Source: Symbiodinium natans (taxonomy: Eukaryota > Sar > Dinophyceae > Suessiales > Symbiodiniaceae). From it: DNA of 64,000 nt. A program made the position numbers and the translations under genes. The notes beneath the pieces are model-generated. The model saw only the letters and a list, made by a program, of their open reading frames with translations, was not told the origin of the DNA and searched no databases. Below, piece after piece: positions 9,859-20,622 of this stretch; the first letter of the stretch is position 1; every line of letters begins with the position of its first letter. The stretch is from assembly GCA_905221605.1 (NCBI GenBank), contig CAJNDS010002745.1:696001-760000 (forward strand), given 5' to 3'.

Positions 9859-10450
9859 GGGTTTAGGGCTTTCAAACCCTTACAGCCCTACAGCCTCAAT
9901 CCCTGAACCCCAACACCCTAAAGCCCTCGAACCGCAAACCTCTGAGGAACCAAAATCCTCAAGAACCAAACAAGTCGATATAGGGTTCAGGGTTTAGGGG
10001 AAGGTTGAGGGCTGTTGCAGGTTAATGGCAACTTCGTTCCGCAAAGCTTCGCCCTGATAAGGGCTTGCTTGGACCAGAGAGGTGTAGGCTTTCGGGCTTA
10101 GGGGGTTTAGGGTTCAGGTCTCTACACCCAAACCCTAAACCCTAAACCCTAAACCCTAAACCCTAAACCCTAAACCCTAAACTCCAAACCCCAAACCCTA
10201 AACCCTACACCCTAAGCCCAAAACCCCCCAAACCTACAAGCTCAAAACCCAAAAACCAAAACCCAAAACCCAAAACCCAACTCCAGGTTTAGGGTCGTAT
10301 GTGCCCAAACTTGGTCATAAGTCTCCAACTTAAAAACAGTAGAGTTGGGGGGTGGGGGCCGACTTGCAGGCAAGGACGCAGGGGTTTTCGGGTAGATCCC
10401 GCTCATCCCTGGCCCTAAACCCTAAACCCTAAACCCTCATCCCCAAACAC

Positions 10451-10510
10451 AAAGGATTTTGCTCAGTCGCTCGTAGCTGTCCGTAAAGGTGCCGTCGATG
10501 GCTCCGAAGC
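10451..10510 (-). CDS. candidate exon, 20 codons
   Basis: Acceptor CGGACTCAG|G and donor CCTTT|GTGTTTG. The frame is FGAIDGTFTDSYERLSKIL, with high GC3. Confidence 0.46.
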
Positions 10511-10528
10511 CTGAGTCCGAGTGGTAGG

Positions 10529-10741
10529 GGTTTAGGGTTTAGGGTTTAGGGTTTAGGGTTTAGGGTTTAGGGTTTAGGGTTTAGGGTTTAGGGTTTAGGG
10601 TTTAGGGTTAGGGTTTAGGGTTTAGGGTTTAGGGGGTTTAGGGTTTAGGGTTTAGGGTTTAGGGTTTAGGGTTTAGGGTTTAGGGTTTAGGGTTTAGGGT
10701 TTAGGGTTTAGGGTTTCAGGTTTCAGGTTTCAGGTTTCAGG
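10529..10741. repeat. TTTAGGG tract
   Basis: About 29 units, ending in a TTTCAGG variant sub-block (four copies). Confidence 0.97.
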
Positions 10742-11766
10742 GTTTAGGAGATTTGCTGGGCTAGGGGGCTAGGGGTTTGGGGCTTTGGCTGTTTAGGGTT
10801 TCGGGGTTTAGGTCGTTCAGACGCTCAGGGTTTAGACGAGGTATATGCAATGTTTCAGAGTCTCCCCTATGAACAGCTTGGTTAGGCTCTAGGAAGTGTG
10901 GGGCTAGGTTTGCTGTTAGGGTTTAAGGCCTTCTTGCAGGATCGTGGCACTTCGCACGTAGCTACAAGGCAGAGCGATAAGCACCCCTGAAGGGCCCCTC
11001 ACTCGGGGTATCCTACCTTTAAGGCTTTAAGGGGGTTTAGGGTTTAGGGTTTAGGGTTTATGGTTTAGGGTTTAGGGTTAATGTGAGAGTGGCTTTTTTA
11101 ATTGGGGTGGCAATAGTAATATTCGCCAGGCCAGAGGGCCCCAGCCGAAGACTACTTTCCATTACGGGAGGTTTTCGGGCCGATGTATGTAAACAAGTCT
11201 ATATAGGGGGGTCCGGTGATAATAAGAATGGGGTGGCAATTGTAAAATTTCTCTGGCCAGGAATAGAAAATTTTACTGAAAATGGCTTAAGAGTTCCATT
11301 GCAGACCCTGACAGCTGACCCCCAGACCCCAGACCCCCAGAATCCTCATAATTGACACCCCCTCTTTTTTGCCACCCCTCCAAACCCCGGGGACCAAAAC
11401 AAGGTTTGGGGGGGGCGGGGGTTATTAAAGCGACTCTAACATTAGGGTTGAGGCTTAAGATGTACAACTACTTCATTGCTACATGTTTTCTCCAAGTTCC
11501 GTCAGGGACGATCCGACAAAGAAACCCCCGCCCCCCCCCCTCCCCCCCCAAAAAAAAACAAATAAAATAAATAACAAAACTACAAGCCCTAAAGCCCAAA
11601 AAAAACAAAAAGCCATAAAAGCCCTAAAAGCCCTAAAAGCCCTAAAAGCCCTAAAATCCGTTAACAAAATGAAGAAGAATAACACTAAAAAGAATAATAA
11701 CACAAACCAAAACACCACAAAAACCAAAATAAAAAACTCAAACTGGCTCTTGTAATGATCAGCGGC

Positions 11767-11818
11767 TCTGTCCCAGCACGGCGGACCCCAGAACATCCAA
11801 AGCGAACCGGGACATGTC
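11767..11818 (-). CDS. candidate exon, unknown protein
   Basis: Acceptor GTTTGGAG|GAC and GC donor CAGA|GCCGC. The frame reads DMSRFALDVLGSAVLGQ. Confidence 0.4.
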
Positions 11819-12122
11819 CTCCAAACGCCAAGTAAACCCTAAACCCTAAACCCTAAACCCTAAACCCTAAACCGGTTTAGGGTTTACATAATCCCCGAAG
11901 TGCCAGGGTTTGGGGCTTGGGGGTTCACAGGGGTCGTACCCTGCCCCTTCCAAAAAATCAACTCTCCCACTCACTAGGAGCCTTAAGGTTTGGGGTTGAA
12001 AGTTTAGTGGGTTTAGGGTTGAGGGTTTAGGGTGTAGGGTGTATCTAGAGTTTAGGGTTTAGGGTTTAGGGTTTAGGGTTTAGGGTTTAGGGTTTAGGGT
12101 CTTCACAGATACAGCAGCTTGC

Positions 12123-12183
12123 CTGCAAGGCTGCACAGGCTTTTCACGGAGTTTGGGGAGTGGGCTCTGGGCATCAAGAGTAC
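12123..12183 (-). CDS. candidate exon with GC-AG donor
   Basis: Acceptor AACCTCCAG|G and donor TTGCAG|GCAAGC, the classical GC donor context. The frame is VLLMPRAHSPNSVKSLCSLA. Confidence 0.5.
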
Positions 12184-12194
12184 CTGGAGGTTCA

Positions 12195-12291
12195 GTGTTT
12201 GGGGTTTAGGGTTTAGGGTTTGGGGTTTAGGGTTTAGGGTTTAGGGTTTAGGGTTTAGGGTTTAGGGTTTAGGGTTTAGGGTTTAGGGTTG
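12195..12291. repeat. TTTAGGG tract with TTTGGGG variants
   Basis: About 13 units, variants near the left end. Confidence 0.95.
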
Positions 12292-12462
12292 GGGGGTCCT
12301 AAACCCTAGACTCAAGAAACCCTGAATCTAAACCCGAAGGCCACGAAGACGTTGATTTCAAAACCAAGGACTGCAGCGTTGAGGCCATAGGGTCCAGGGT
12401 TTAAGGTTTGAACCCTAAACCCCAAACACTAAACCCTAAACCCGTTTAAGCTACAGGGACAC

Positions 12463-12513
12463 TCTTGGAAGGGCCCAAAGGCAGTCCTGCTTTGCATCCA
12501 CCTCATCAACGCC
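12463..12513 (-). CDS. candidate exon, 17 codons
   Basis: Acceptor CTACCTGGCAG|G and donor CAAGA|GTGTCC. The frame GVDEVDAKQDCLWALPR is exactly 17 codons. Confidence 0.45.
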
Positions 12514-13430
12514 CTGCCAGGTAGCGAGGAGCCTTGCACGCGCCAGATGAGTTCATCGTGTTGGCGGTTTAGGGTTCAGGGTTTGGGGTTTAGGGTTTAG
12601 GGTTTGGGGTTTGGGGTTTGGGGTTTAGGATCAGCCTTAAACCCACGAATGCTGAAAGAACAAAGCTCTAACTAACCTCTATATATAAACCTCTCGAAAG
12701 AGAAACAAAGCACTGAAGCCCCTAGACCCTAATCCCTAAAACCGCGAAACTCAGACACAACCCCTAACACTCTCTCTAATGCGCCCTGAAACCTTCTGCA
12801 ACTCCCCTAAACCCGATGAGGCAGCATTTTCCCTTTCTGACTCCTTTAGGGCTTAGGGTTTCGGGCTTAGGCTTGAGGATTTACAGCTTAGGACTTAGGG
12901 TCTAAAGTTTAGGATTTACGGTTTAGGGCTCATTTTCCCCCTCTCAGACTTCTTTAGGGCTGAGGGTTTCAGGGGGGGATAGGGTTCCCCATAACCTCGA
13001 CCCAACAGCCCCTTCCGGATGTCCGCAAAGGTACACACTCTGTAAGCCCCTAAAACCCAAACCCCAAACCCCAAACCCCAAACCCTAAACCCAAAACCCT
13101 AACCCGCGTTTAGGGTTTTGTCAGGCTTAGGACTCCTTTTCACCCTACCCCGAAATCCTGAACGCAAATCCCCCCATGCCTACAAGCTTAGATCCAAGGC
13201 ACCCCAACTCGGGGATGCTTTGCACCCGACCCAACCCCACGCCTTCACAAGAGCCTTTGAAAAGGGTAGTTTAGGGTTTAGGGTTTAGGGTTTAGGGTTT
13301 AGGGTTTAGGGTTTAGGGTTTAGGGTTTAGGGTTCCGCAATGGAGTATGTAAAAGCTTAATTACTGTACTTAGGGCTTTGGACTCGCAAGCCCCCAAACC
13401 CTACAGACCCCCAACGCTCGGCCACGGGGC

Positions 13431-13476
13431 TTGTCAGAGCACTGGTTGAACTTGGGAAGCAGGTTCCGCAACGCCT
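13431..13476 (-). CDS. candidate exon, unknown protein
   Basis: Acceptor GCATGGCAG|AG and GC donor GACAA|GCCCC. The frame reads EALRNLLPKFNQCSD. The long TTTAGGG tract 13492-13587 begins 16 bp away. Confidence 0.4.
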
Positions 13477-13491
13477 CTGCCATGCGGGGGT

Positions 13492-13587
13492 TCAGGGTTT
13501 AGGGTTTAGGGTTTAGGGTTTAGGGTTTAGGGTTTAGGGTTTAGGGTTTAGGGTTTAGGGTTTAGGGTTTAGGGTTTAGGGTTTAGG
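13492..13587. repeat. TTTAGGG telomere-type tract
   Basis: About 13 perfect units. Confidence 0.97.
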
Positions 13588-13980
13588 GGCTTCGTTGGCT
13601 TTTGGCTTCGGCTTCCTGTACCCTTTGTTCAACCCTATGCCCTGTGCCTGAAGGCTTGAACCAAGGTTCAGTTTCGAAAGCCTCCCCCCCCTCCCCCCCC
13701 CAATACCCCATTGCCAAGTACCTGATCAAAACGGAAGGCGGGGATGGGGGAGTGTAGGCAGACTCTAAACCCCAAACCCCACACCGCAAACCCCAAACCC
13801 TAAACCCCAACTTAAGCTTGAACCCGAAACCCTAAACCCTAAACTTCAACCCTAAACCCTAAACGCCCTAAACCCTAAACCCTAAACTTCAACCCTAAAC
13901 CCTAAACCCTAAACTTCAACTCAAATCCTGAAACCCTGAAGCCCTGAACCTAAATGGGGGCTTCCGAGACTAGAGCGACC

Positions 13981-14034
13981 TTAATTGGGGTCCTTGTCAT
14001 AAGGGAATCCTACTATTTGCGGGTCTGTACTTTT
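13981..14034. repeat. family F element
   Basis: Contains TTGGGGTCCTTGTCATAAGG and GAATCCTACTATTTG, shared with copies at 7459 and 22874. Confidence 0.6.
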
Positions 14035-14158
14035 AACCCTAACCCTAAACCCTAAACCCTAAACCCTAAACCGTAAACCCTAAACCTTAACCCCCCCAGA
14101 TTTTCTTGGCAGTACGCCCACTGGGGACTCCCTCTCAGCGCGAGGCCTGCTTCTCAAA

Positions 14159-14249
14159 GGCTGGATCGATAGGTTTCCCTTGGTGGCGTTTAGGGTTTAG
14201 GGTTTAGGGTTTAGGGCCTAGGGCTGGATCGATAGGTTTCCCTTGGTGG
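14159..14249. repeat. 28-bp perfect direct repeat flanking a telomere tract
   Basis: GGCTGGATCGATAGGTTTCC plus 8 more bases occur identically at 14159-14186 and 14222-14249, with four telomere-like units between them. The first copy overlaps a possible minus-strand exon (KPIDPAFEKQ). Confidence 0.9.
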
Positions 14250-14690
14250 AGTTTGGGATTTAGGGTTTCGGGATTTGTAGGGCTTTTTTCGGGTGTTTGA
14301 GGTTTTTAAAGGATGTCTTAGAGTTGTTTTAGGGTTTTTGTTGGGGTTTTTAGGCATTTGGCGGGTTTTAGGGCTTTAGGGATTCAGGGCTCTTAGGGGA
14401 TTCCGGCTTTAGGGATTCAGGGTTTGAGGGTTGAAGGCTTTTCGGGCTTTACGGTTGTAGGGGTTCGGATATACGTGGAGAGGTGCAAGGTTGAGGGTTC
14501 AGGGTCTGCAGCTTCCACGTGCGCCTTACTTATCTATTCCAACAACCAAGGAAGAGGGCTTTCCGCATGTATCAAACAGAAGAAGGCCCGCAAAGTGATG
14601 GTTTAGGGTTTAGGGTTTAGGGTTTAGGGTTTAGGGTTTGGGTTTAGGGTTTAGGGTTTAGTATTTAGGGTTTAGGGTTAGGGTGCCTAC

Positions 14691-14745
14691 GCCGGGTTCG
14701 TGAGGGGGCATAAGCTGCCAACCAGCCTGTTTTATCTCAGCTTTC
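14691..14745 (-). CDS. candidate exon, unknown protein
   Basis: The frame AEIKQAGWQLMPPHEPG is preceded by several possible AG acceptors and ends at CCCGGC|GTAGGC. Confidence 0.35.
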
Positions 14746-14856
14746 TGTTTCATACCCCTAAAAACCCTACACGTTACACCCCAAATGCTTGTTTCCGGAA
14801 ACAGATCCTAAACCCCAAACCCTGAATCCTAAACCCTAAACCCCAAACCATGCGGG

Positions 14857-14936
14857 TACCCTTCTTGGGGCTCCTGTAAAGGGGATTCTATTCTATTTGG
14901 GGCATTGAAGGGAGTACCCCTAATTCTGGGAAATAC
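14857..14936. repeat. family F element
   Basis: CCCTTCTTGGGGCTCC and AGGGGATTCTATTCTATTTG, a diverged copy of the element at 22874. Confidence 0.55.
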
Positions 14937-15181
14937 CCAAATGCTCAACCACCCTGATATCTTCTTAGCTTCCCCAAATAACCTTAAACCCTAAACCCTA
15001 AACCCGAGACCTTGAAGACGAGCCAGTTGATGATTTAGGGACTGATTGTTGGGCTCTGGGCCCTTTTTTCAATGAACACCCTCTTAGCAAGTACATGGGG
15101 AAAACATGTACACAATGCTAAGGGGCTCCCCGGTTTGTGGATTGGGGGTTTACGGTTTAGGGCTTAGGGAGGCTAAGTGGC

Positions 15182-15233
15182 TCTGTTCCGCCCATTCGGT
15201 GCCATTGGACATGACGACGCTTGATGTGCCGTC
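15182..15233 (-). CDS. candidate exon after a strong pyrimidine tract
   Basis: Acceptor CTCCTCTTGTTGCGCGAG|G is preceded by a long pyrimidine run. GC donor CAGA|GCCAC. The frame reads DGTSSVVMSNGTEWAEQ. A plus-strand frame over the same region is open too, with a basic run NKRRRAK. Confidence 0.45.
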
Positions 15234-15478
15234 CTCGCGCAACAAGAGGAGGCGCGCAAAAGATCAGAGGACAAACCCGGAGGGGCTTGGGGCTATAGCC
15301 TGGTCGAGGAACGTTAGGGGTTCTAGCGATTTTTTGGGGGGGGGGGGTCCTAGTCTCTTCATTCACAGACAAGGGCGACGATCACACACTCATCAACGAC
15401 TAAACCGTACCCCCAAGGACAGAAAATTGCCGCAAAGAAACGCCTAATTCATTACCAGGATTGCCCTCAAAGCCCCCT

Positions 15479-15573
15479 AGGGTTTAGGGTTTAGGGTTTA
15501 GGGTTTAGGGTTTAGGGTTTAGGGTTTAGGGTTTAGGGTTTAGGGTTTAGGGTTTAGGGTTTAGGGTTTAGGG
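15479..15573. repeat. TTTAGGG telomere-type tract
   Basis: About 13 perfect units. Confidence 0.97.
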
Positions 15574-15638
15574 AGGAATATGAGCCTCCTGAACCCAAGA
15601 AGGGAAAAAACACAAATTTCCCAAGGGCCTACCTAGAC

Positions 15639-15695
15639 TATCGATCCAGCTGTGCCGAAACAGCTCGTGCGGGGCCAGGAAACGGGTTGCCAAAC
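15639..15695 (-). CDS. candidate exon, unknown protein
   Basis: Acceptor TTCTGTTCCAATTTAG|G and donor GATA|GTCTAG. The frame is LATRFLAPHELFRHSWID. The downstream intron start GTAGGCCCTTGGGAAA is shared with the intron at 3694 and its neighbourhood. Confidence 0.46.
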
Positions 15696-15863
15696 CTAAA
15701 TTGGAACAGAACGTGGATGATGCATTGCAAAAAATTTTCTTCCAGAGCCCAACACATCATTTTTGGCCTGCTGCTCCCCCAAACCCTAAACCCTAAACCC
15801 TAAACCCTAAACCCTAAACCCTAAGCCCTAAACCCTAAACCCCTAGGTCGGCCTGTTCCTTAC

Positions 15864-15922
15864 TACAAGGGCAGAACCCATGATCGAATGTCGCTTCAGT
15901 CGCAACCTCATTCAATATTTCC
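15864..15922 (-). CDS. candidate exon with GTAAGG donor
   Basis: Acceptor CCGAACAG|G and donor CTTGTA|GTAAGG. The frame is EILNEVATEATFDHGFCPC. Confidence 0.5.
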
Positions 15923-16042
15923 CTGTTCGGTGGCCCGTGAGGGCCCCCAACAAGTTACGGCTTAGGGCATAGGTAGGGTTTAGGGTTGAGGGCTTAGGGC
16001 TTAGTGTTTAGGGGGTTTAGGGGGTTTAGGGGTGTTTGAGGC

Positions 16043-16180
16043 CCCGTTCTGTAAGTGGTGTCCTCTGCGGTTTTTCATTTCGGGGGTCCTCTGAGATCTC
16101 TGAAAGTTGCTGCTTCCAGGAGGATCCATAGGCCAACCCTCTCAGTGAAAGATTAAGGACCAACAGGTCTAGTGCTTCGT
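16043..16180 (-). CDS. candidate exon, about 46 codons
   Basis: Acceptor TTCCTTACATAG|ACG and GC donor GGG|GCCTC. The frame starts DEALDLLVLNLSLRGLAYGS and continues to a charged Pro-rich end. A 13-bp tandem duplication (TATGTAAGGAAGC) forms the acceptor region. Confidence 0.46.
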
Positions 16181-16322
16181 CTATGTAAGGAAGCTATGTA
16201 AGGAAGCTGTACACTCTAAACACTAGACCCTAAACCCCCAACCGTAAACCCTAAAGCCTAAAGCCTGAACCCGAAACCCGAAAGCCCCTAAACCCTAAAC
16301 CCTAAACCCTAAACCCTTCTGC

Positions 16323-16383
16323 CCTCCTTGCTCCGGTACAGCAGAGTATCGAGCCTTGGTGAGATGTGTGCGTGGTGCCCGTT
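16323..16383 (-). CDS. candidate exon, unknown protein
   Basis: Acceptor CAAAACAG|AAC and GC donor GGAGG|GCAGAAG. The frame is NGHHAHISPRLDTLLYRSKE. Confidence 0.4.
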
Positions 16384-16882
16384 CTGTTTTGAGAGCGGAG
16401 TGTTTAGGGTTTAGGGTTTAGGGTTCAGGGTTCAGGGTTTAGGGTTTAGGGTTGAGCGGAGTGTTTAGGGCTGAGATCTGATGTACTGGAAGACAAGTGG
16501 CTTCCTTATAGGGTTGAGGGCTTCGGGATCTGGCTTTAACTTTTAACTTAGGGGGTTTGGATGTGTTTGGGTTAAATTGTCACGCTGCTCTGTGAACCCT
16601 ACATGCTAACCAGGCCCGGCGTTTGGAGTTACCTTATAAACCCTAAACCATGAACCCAAGACGTTTAACCCTAAACTCTAAGCCCACGGTACAAGCCCAA
16701 TGAGTGGGTGAAGGACCGAAGGTGGCCGCAGTGAGCTGGATTATTTGGGTCTTGGGCTTCGAGGTGTCAGGACTGACTAGGGGAACCCTAAACCCTAAAC
16801 CCTCAACCCTAAATTCTGGGTTTGGGTTTATTAGGCCCGGGGCTTAAGGTTCAGGCCCGAACCCTAAACCCTAAACCCTAAC

Positions 16883-16957
16883 TGGCGAATGACGGCCATG
16901 ACACGTTCGGCGATGTTCATGCAACATTGCTCATACGAGGTCGGGCCAAAGTTTACC
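16883..16957 (-). CDS. candidate exon, 25 codons
   Basis: Acceptor GGTTCAG|G and donor CGCCA|GTTAGG. The frame is VNFGPTSYEQCCMNIAERVM then AVIR, with high GC3. Confidence 0.5.
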
Positions 16958-17022
16958 CTGAACCGTAAACCCGGAACCCTAAACTCTAAACCCCTAAACC
17001 CTAAGGCAGGCAAGGATCGCGC

Positions 17023-17059
17023 TTGCAGGATTCCGTGGGACCTCCATCTTGGGGAAGTC
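17023..17059 (-). CDS. short candidate exon
   Basis: Acceptor CCGGCCAG|GAC and GC donor TGCAA|GCGCG. The frame is DFPKMEVPRNPA. Confidence 0.3.
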
Positions 17060-17476
17060 CTGGCCGGGGCTGCTAAGGATCAGGGTTTAGGGTTTAGGGT
17101 TTAGGGTTCAGGCTCAGGGGTTAGGCAAGTTCTACATGAAGCCTATGCTAGACCCTAGGGTAACCTACCCTAAGCCTCTTGGACCCTCAAAACCCCAAGA
17201 ATTGTGACCCAGAACCCTCCTTAGGAGGTACCAGTCCCTCTGTAGGCGGGTCCATGGGGTCCCAAAACGGTTTAGGGTTTAGGGTTTAAGGTTCAGGGTT
17301 TAGGGTTTAGGGTTTAGAGTTTAGGGTGAAACTTAAACCCTCCAAGAACCCTAAGCCATAGACCCACAAGCCCTAAAGCCCTACATCCCTCAATCAGTCA
17401 TGCTTAGAACCTTTCGCCAAAATCCCACTGAAAAAGCCACAAGCGCTCAAAGCCCTAACGGTGCCTCAAACTCCCG

Positions 17477-17570
17477 GCTTTTGAGTAGACCCTGGAATAA
17501 ACGCATATACGACTTAGGTAGAAGTAGCCAGAAACAAAAACAGTAGTGAGTATAGTACTCCCAAACCCAG
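17477..17570. repeat. hairpin family B, diverged copy
   Basis: GAGTAGACCCTGGAATAA at the left and TAGTACTCCCAAACCCAG at the right, as in the element at 7671. Confidence 0.6.
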
Positions 17571-17595
17571 ATCTTGGCCCTCAACCCACAACAGC

Positions 17596-17640
17596 CTTCG
17601 GCCGTGTCAGCACAGACCTCGCAAGCTCCGGGTGAGTAAC
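17596..17640 (-). CDS. candidate exon, Cys-containing
   Basis: Acceptor GGCCAAG|G and GC donor CGAAG|GCTG. The frame YSPGACEVCADTAE contains a C-x2-C pair. Confidence 0.35.
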
Positions 17641-18083
17641 CTTGGCCCATCAAGTTTCAGGGTTTCGGAGTCTAGGGTCTGAAAAGGCTTGCTCAAAACC
17701 CTAAACCCTGACAGGGTTTCCAAGCCTGGGGAATCAGGGCTCAGGGTTTTCAATCCCTTCAACTACACCAGCTGGTGAAAAGAAAAAACAACCCTAGTTG
17801 GGGTGCGGGTTTAGGTTTAGCGTTTAGGATTTAGGGGCGGGAATGGAAGCCCAACAAAAACCCCACATGCTGTGTAAACTTTAGACGCCAAGCCTCAAAT
17901 CAGTGCCAAAAGCAAAGAAACCCCTGAGCCTTTATATACCCCAAACCCTGCGTCCCTAGACCCGGAGTCCCTAAACCCCAAAACCCAAACCCTAAACCCT
18001 AAACCCTAAACCCTAAACCCTAAACCCTAAACCCTAACCCTAAACCCTACACCCTAAACCCTGGAAGCCCTAAAACAAGCCAC

Positions 18084-18153
18084 CGGCTGCTCCCGGCGAG
18101 ATGCCACGCACGCCAGCTTGGGACCCAGGTGCATCCGGAACATCCGGGGGTGC
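18084..18153 (-). CDS. candidate exon, basic
   Basis: Acceptor CTAAAAAAG|G and donor CAGCCG|GTGGC. The frame reads HPRMFRMHLGPKLACVASRR. Confidence 0.46.
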
Positions 18154-18461
18154 CTTTTTTAGGGTTTGTAGGGTTTGGGGTTTGGGGTTTAGGGTTTAGG
18201 GTTTAGCGTTTGGGGGTTTAGGGTTTAGGGGTTTAGGGGTTTAGGGTTTAGGGTTTAGGGTTGAGAGGTGTAGGGTTTAGGGTTTAGGGTTGAGGGTTTA
18301 GGGTTTAGGGTTGAGGGCTTTAGGGGTTTGGGGGCTTTAGGGGTTTCGGGGTTAGGGTTCCGACCGGCACCCCAAACCTAAAGGGGTTCAGGTTTGAGTG
18401 TCTTCGAACTTCAGGGCTGAGGGCTGTAAGCTTTTCTTCCTGAGCTAGGGTTCAGGGATAC

Positions 18462-18505
18462 TTAGCGCAGGTGGTAGATCGTACTGTGACAATATATATG
18501 GAGTC
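18462..18505 (-). CDS. short candidate exon
   Basis: Acceptor GGCTTGGGCTTGTAG|G and donor GCTAA|GTATCC. The frame is DSIYIVTVRSTTCA. Confidence 0.36.
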
Positions 18506-19201
18506 CTACAAGCCCAAGCCGCACTGCAACCGCAAACCCCCAAAGCACTTAAAACTATACCCTGAACCCTAAACCCCTAAATCCTAACCCCTTACACCCC
18601 TAAACGCTAAACCCTAAACCCTAAACCCCTTCATCCTAAACCCCTGAAACCTGAACTCCCAAGCCCCTAGAGGGGGTGCTCTAGGGCGTTGGGCATGTCG
18701 GGCGGGCTTTTGGTGGAAAATTGGGCTTCGTGCCTTGCAGGGTTTTCAGTCATCAGGGCTTTGGGGTTTAGGGCTCATCTAAGGGTAGATACACCCTAAA
18801 CCCTAAACCCTAAACCCTAAAGCCTAAACCCTAAACCCTAAACCCTAAACCCTAAACACTAAACCCTAAACCCTAAACCCTAAACCCTATTCAAGGTGTC
18901 CCCTACCTCCTTTGAAGGCTTCTGAAGTATGGGCCCTTCGGCTTAACACGGGGCAGAAAAGGGGTCCCCTTTCAAGGGCCCAGACAAGGGCACCATGTAA
19001 ACTACCCTTCGAGTTCAGGAGCTCTAGGGCTTGGAATTTAGGGTTTAGGGTTTAGGGTTTAGGGTTTGGGGTTTAGGGTTTAGGGTTTAGGGTTTAGGGT
19101 GTATGGATGGCGGCTCCACAGCTTTAGGGTTTGGGGTAGCTTTTGTTCTCTAGGTCTCTTGGGGGTTTGGAGCTTAGGGCGATGTCACGGCTTTACGGCA
19201 T

Positions 19202-19455
19202 TTAGGGCTTGGGGCGTTTGAAGGCTTGGGCTTAGGGCTTAGGGCTTAGGGCTTAGGGCTTAGGGCTTAGGGCTTACGGCTTAGGGCTTAGGGCTTAGGG
19301 CTTAGGGCTTAGGGCTTAGGGCTTAGGGCTTAGGGCTTAGGGCTTAGGGCTTAGGGCTTAGGGCTTAGGGCTTAGCGCTTAGCGCTTAGGGCTTAGGGCT
19401 TAGGGCTTAGGGCTTAGGGCTTAGGGCTTAGGGCTTAGGGTTTAGGGTTTAGGGT
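19202..19455. repeat. CTTAGGG homogenised variant array
   Basis: About 33 units of CTTAGGG with a few CTTAGCG and CTTACGG, ending in three TTTAGGG units. A long block of a single non-canonical variant. Confidence 0.97.
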
Positions 19456-20142
19456 TTTCGGACGTTTTTCCGAGCCCTACAGGGTTTAGGCTTGAGGGTT
19501 CAGGGTTGAGAGTGTAGGCCCAAAACCCTAAACCCAATTACCCCTAAACCCTACATTCCCTAACCCCTGACCCCCCAAGATTAGATTCCGCTTCTTGACC
19601 TCAATAACTCCGTCCAAAGACTAGACCCAAGCTAGGAAAGAAAATGGGCACCCTTTTTGGGTTGAAAGCTCTTCCCTGCGGCCCTAAACCCTGGACCCTA
19701 AACCCTAAACCCCAAACCCTAAACCCTAAAAAAGGGCACAAAGGCCTTCTCTGGGTCCTAGAACAAATTCGCAAAAGATCTGGGACGGGAGCAGCAGCCT
19801 TTGGCGCTGGCTAATGTTGTATCCTGATTAGTGTGCTCCCCCGGAATTGTGGAAAAAAATCCAAAAACTATTCAGGGGGATCTATTAGAGAGGGGGCTTG
19901 GAGGATGTTCAGGTTTAAGTTCAGGGTTTGGGGTTTAGGGTTTAGGGTTTGGGGTGTGGGGTTTAGGGTTTAGGGTTTAGGGTTTGGGGTTTAGAGTTTA
20001 GGGTTTAGGGCCGCAGAGAAGAGCAGCAAACCGCGGCGTCGATTCAGATCCGAGGCCGTCGCTCGCCGCCCTTCTGCATGAGCGCCTGGAGAGGGGAATC
20101 TGAAGCAGGGAGCAGTTTAGGATTTAGTGTTTAGGGGTTGGG

Positions 20143-20283
20143 GGGTTGGGGTTTAGGGTTTAGGGTTTAGGGTTTAGGGTTTAGGGTTTAGGGTTTAGGG
20201 TTTAGGGTTTAGGGTTTAGGGTTTAGGGTTTAGGGTTTAGGGTTTAGGGTCTAGGGTTTAGGGTTTAGGGTTTAGGGTTTGAG
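20143..20283. repeat. TTTAGGG telomere-type tract
   Basis: About 19 units with one GTCTAGG. Confidence 0.97.
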
Positions 20284-20284
20284 G

Positions 20285-20429
20285 GTGATGGTTACACCCC
20301 CCGGGCATATCAGGACACAAACCAGCATGCATTCAGCGACCTGTTAAAGGCGATAGCAGATGTGGAAGTGATGACCACTGCAATGGTTGCCGAAGGAGGC
20401 AAAAGCGACTTCGATGTCCAATCACGAAG
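20285..20429 (+). CDS. coding-like island, strand uncertain
   Basis: On the plus strand 48 codons are open and protein-like (YQDTNQHAFSDLLKAIADVE). The frame starts after TTTGAG|GG and ends near CACGAA|GTCGG. The minus strand also has an open hydrophobic frame (ATIAVVITSTSAIAFN) and an AACAG|GTCGC site. The neighbouring exons favour minus and the composition favours plus. Confidence 0.35.
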
Positions 20430-20500
20430 TCGGACCCTAAACCCTAAACCCTAAACCCTAAACCCTAAACCCTAAACCCTAAACCCTAAACCCTAAGCGC

Positions 20501-20622
20501 CAACCATCCTTGCTCGCGGATGTAGACGGAATACGCCTCCAAAGAGGGGGTGTGAAACCTCGCCATGAACTCCGTCATGACCCACTGCGGCGCCACACAC
20601 TCATGCCCAAAGTATGTCCCTC
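20501..20622 (-). CDS. candidate exon, 40 codons
   Basis: Acceptor CCCTGAG|GAG and GC donor GGTTG|GCGCTT. The frame reads GTYFGHECVAPQWVMTEFMA and continues RFHTPSLEAYSVYIREQGW. High GC3 and length make this one of the better exons. Family not recognised. Confidence 0.55.

Noticed and set aside
11083-11355. 90-codon plus-strand ORF
   Set aside because: The stretch has an internal direct repeat (GGGGTGGCAAT) and the frame ends in telomere-like CCCAGACCCC. More likely a repeat element than a gene.
13583-13810. 75-codon minus-strand ORF
   Set aside because: Both ends are telomere-like sequence and the middle spans C-runs. No splice signals fit.
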